Shown here: positions 43,127 through 44,078 of the stretch, piece after piece
Numbering within the stretch: position 1 is the stretch's first letter
Layout of the letters: each line of letters opens with the position of its first letter
Assembly: GCA_018968815.1 (NCBI GenBank)
Contig: JAGWZL010000014.1
Location: 1-44,078, forward strand
Length of the DNA: 44,078 bases
Source of the DNA: Verrucomicrobiota bacterium
Lineage (GTDB): Bacteria > Chlamydiota > Chlamydiia > Chlamydiales > SM23-39
Reading direction: 5' to 3'
Notes under the pieces: model-generated
The model's database searches: none
What the model was told of the DNA's origin: nothing
What the model saw: the letters and a program-made list of their open reading frames with translations, nothing else
Program-made: the position numbers and the translations under genes

Positions 43127-43928
43127 TGATATTTCTGTGGTAGGCGCCTTTGATGTGTTTGGATTGCATGACTCTGGCATGCTTGAGGATTTTGATCCCT
43201 TTTTCTACATGCTCTGCGGTAAACTTATCGAAGACCCATTGCGAGCTTTGTTTGGTTTTGACGCCATCCTGATTGAGGGGCAGATCGGACACGAGAAGGA
43301 GCGCTCCCAATGTGAATTTCCGTTTGTAGCTTGCGGCAAACAAAGTGGCGCATTCCATTTCGATGCCTTGCGCCTTGGTGGCTTTGAGTCGATTTTTAAA
43401 TTCTTCGTTGAATTCCCAGAACCGCATATTGGTCGTATAGGTGATGCCGATGTGGTAGAGAGCTTTTTCCTGATCGAGGACTTCGGTCGTTGCCCGTTGC
43501 ATCAGGAAATTGGCGAGAGCCGGCACTTCGATGGGGAAATAAAAGTCGGACGTGCCCTCGCCTCGGATGGAGGCGACAGGGACGAGGTAATCGCCCACCT
43601 GGTAGCGTCTACGGAGGCCTCCGCACATGCCGAGCAGGATACTGGCGCGGATGGGCAGGAAAGAGCACACGTCGACGACGAGGGCAGCTGCGGGGGAGCC
43701 GATTTTAAAGTCGAGGATGCTCACATCATCTGCGGCGCTATGAGCGACTTTGAACATGGATCCCTCATACACAGGGACATTGCGGCTTTTGGCGAAATAG
43801 TCCACATAGCGGGGAAAATTTGTTAAAATTAAATTTGAGTGAAATTGGCCAGCCTCGCACCCTGAGTATCGCTCTAGGGTCTGGCGCGCAATCTCGGCTT
43901 CTTGAGGGTTTTGTTCCATGGGGCTCAT
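43095..43928 (-). CDS. amn: AMP nucleosidase (nucleoside phosphorylase family)
   Basis: A 277-residue PNP/UDP-phosphorylase-family enzyme, annotated in chlamydiae as AMP nucleosidase (AMP to adenine and ribose 5-phosphate). It shows SILLGMCGGLRRRYQVGDYLVP and the purine/ribose binding block GIEMECATLFAAS, then LLVSDLPL. The N-terminal regulatory domain of E. coli Amn is absent. ATG 43928 and 43919 are both possible starts; the -10 box (TATAAT at 43946–43951, minus strand) is very close, so the leader is short. It runs toward the SET gene, which it overlaps. Confidence 0.87.
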   Translation of the reverse strand: MSPMEQNPQEAEIARQTLERYSGCEAGQFHSNLILTNFPRYVDYFAKSRNVPVYEGSMFKVAHSAADDVSILDFKIGSPAAALVVDVCSFLPIRASILLGMCGGLRRRYQVGDYLVPVASIRGEGTSDFYFPIEVPALANFLMQRATTEVLDQEKALYHIGITYTTNMRFWEFNEEFKNRLKATKAQGIEMECATLFAASYKRKFTLGALLLVSDLPLNQDGVKTKQSSQWVFDKFTAEHVEKGIKILKHARVMQSKHIKGAYHRNINGEEVPTPSN

Positions 43929-43945
43929 TCTACATAGGACAGCGA

Positions 43946-43951
43946 ATTATA
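43946..43951 (-). promoter_or_regulatory. -10 box of amn–SET
   Basis: The minus strand reads TATAAT here, about 18–27 bases before the possible amn starts. The -35 position reads weakly. The start point would be close to 43938. Confidence 0.45.
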
Positions 43952-43995
43952 CACAAATGAACTCAAAAGTTGGTTTTTGGCTGCGCCGGACATCC

Positions 43996-44078
43996 GCATC
44001 TTTGGGGCCGCCTGCACCCCACCCCAAAGACGATGCGTCTTTGGGGGCCCCGTCGCTCAACTTATTCAAGTTGAGCTG
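43996..44078. repeat. palindrome cluster at the window edge
   Basis: Two strong palindromes stand next to each other. The first is 44022–44046, arms CCCCAAAGAC/GTCTTTGGGG with a 5-base loop. The second is 44055–44076, GCTCAACTT/AAGTTGAGC with a 4-base loop. A third arm (GCATCTTTGGGG, 43996–44007) can also pair with the first. The cluster is cut by the window end, so its limits are unknown. The region 43930–44078 has no gene. It looks like a repetitive element or terminator array. Confidence 0.7.

Noticed and set aside
1..44078. tRNA, rRNA, tmRNA or CRISPR loci
   Set aside because: Intergenic gaps were read for cloverleaf arms with TTCGA loops, rRNA cores and spaced repeats; none was recognised, though unaided reading could miss a diverged one.

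Overview
The window looks like a chromosomal segment from a member of the phylum Chlamydiae outside the genus Chlamydia (a 'chlamydia-like' or environmental lineage). Several gene neighbourhoods match recalled Chlamydia trachomatis clusters: prfB–acetyltransferase–yebC; insulinase–plsB–rng–plsX–rpmF–yceD; lpxB and pcnB; dsbA-like–dsbB; hemG/hemN/hemE/tkt/alaS/mfd; a NUE-like SET protein; and AMP nucleosidase. A thymidine kinase, extra family members and inserted accessory genes argue against genus Chlamydia. The genus cannot be fixed from the window.

Layout. 1–278: possible remnant of a mobile-element end plus small palindromes, then the prfB promoter. 279–3715 (+): prfB with its programmed frameshift, two GNAT paralogues, a SprT-like metalloprotein and yebC, all overlapping. 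3716–6191 (+): two paralogous accessory genes. The first is a ubiquitin-specific-protease (USP/C19)-like deubiquitinase with a complete Cys/His/Asp triad. The second is a divergent copy that has lost the triad and gained a Pro-Ala/Pro-Val linker. 6192–6459: two large hairpin-forming inverted repeats, one running into the 3' end of the insulinase gene. 6436–16481 (-): two tightly packed housekeeping runs, envelope/lipid/RNA genes (yceD, rpmF, plsX, rng, plsB, ptr) and pcnB–hydrolase–lpxB. 16562–18949: an unknown protein, a DsbA/DsbB pair and tdk. 18951–21713 (-): rpmH/rnpA, a UvrD helicase and a Tsr3/DTW-like protein; rnpA apparently has to start upstream of rpmH and so overlap it completely. 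21714–22501: no gene, but a 75-base purine run and a 257-bp inverted repeat (about 96% identical arms) around a 142-bp spacer. 22502–23202 (-): two small unknown genes. 23321–32367 (-): the tkt–hemE–hemN–hemG heme run, interrupted between hemN and hemG by two tandem HECT-type E3 ubiquitin-ligase-like genes. 32483–38181 (+): alaS and mfd. 38393–40830 (+): a secreted TPR protein with a toxin-like C-terminus and a translationally coupled, internally duplicated putative immunity protein. 40841–43928 (-): murJ, a SET-domain protein and AMP nucleosidase. 43930–44078: the AMP nucleosidase promoter and a cluster of palindromes cut by the window edge.

How the genes fit together. Most of the window is conserved core machinery in compact operons with 1–50 nt overlaps. 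Set into it are accessory genes that look aimed at a eukaryotic host or at competitors: two HECT-like ligases (ubiquitin attachment), one USP-like protease (ubiquitin removal) with a pseudo-enzyme partner, a SET methyltransferase, and a toxin/immunity pair. The HECT proteins and the USP pair share an architecture: a short N-terminal tail, a hydrophobic (membrane-inserting) segment, then the catalytic domain. This suggests, as inference, secreted proteins anchored in a host or inclusion membrane. HECT and USP folds in a bacterium, a catalytically dead paralogue beside the USP, and the toxin/immunity module are the strongest candidates for undescribed biology here.
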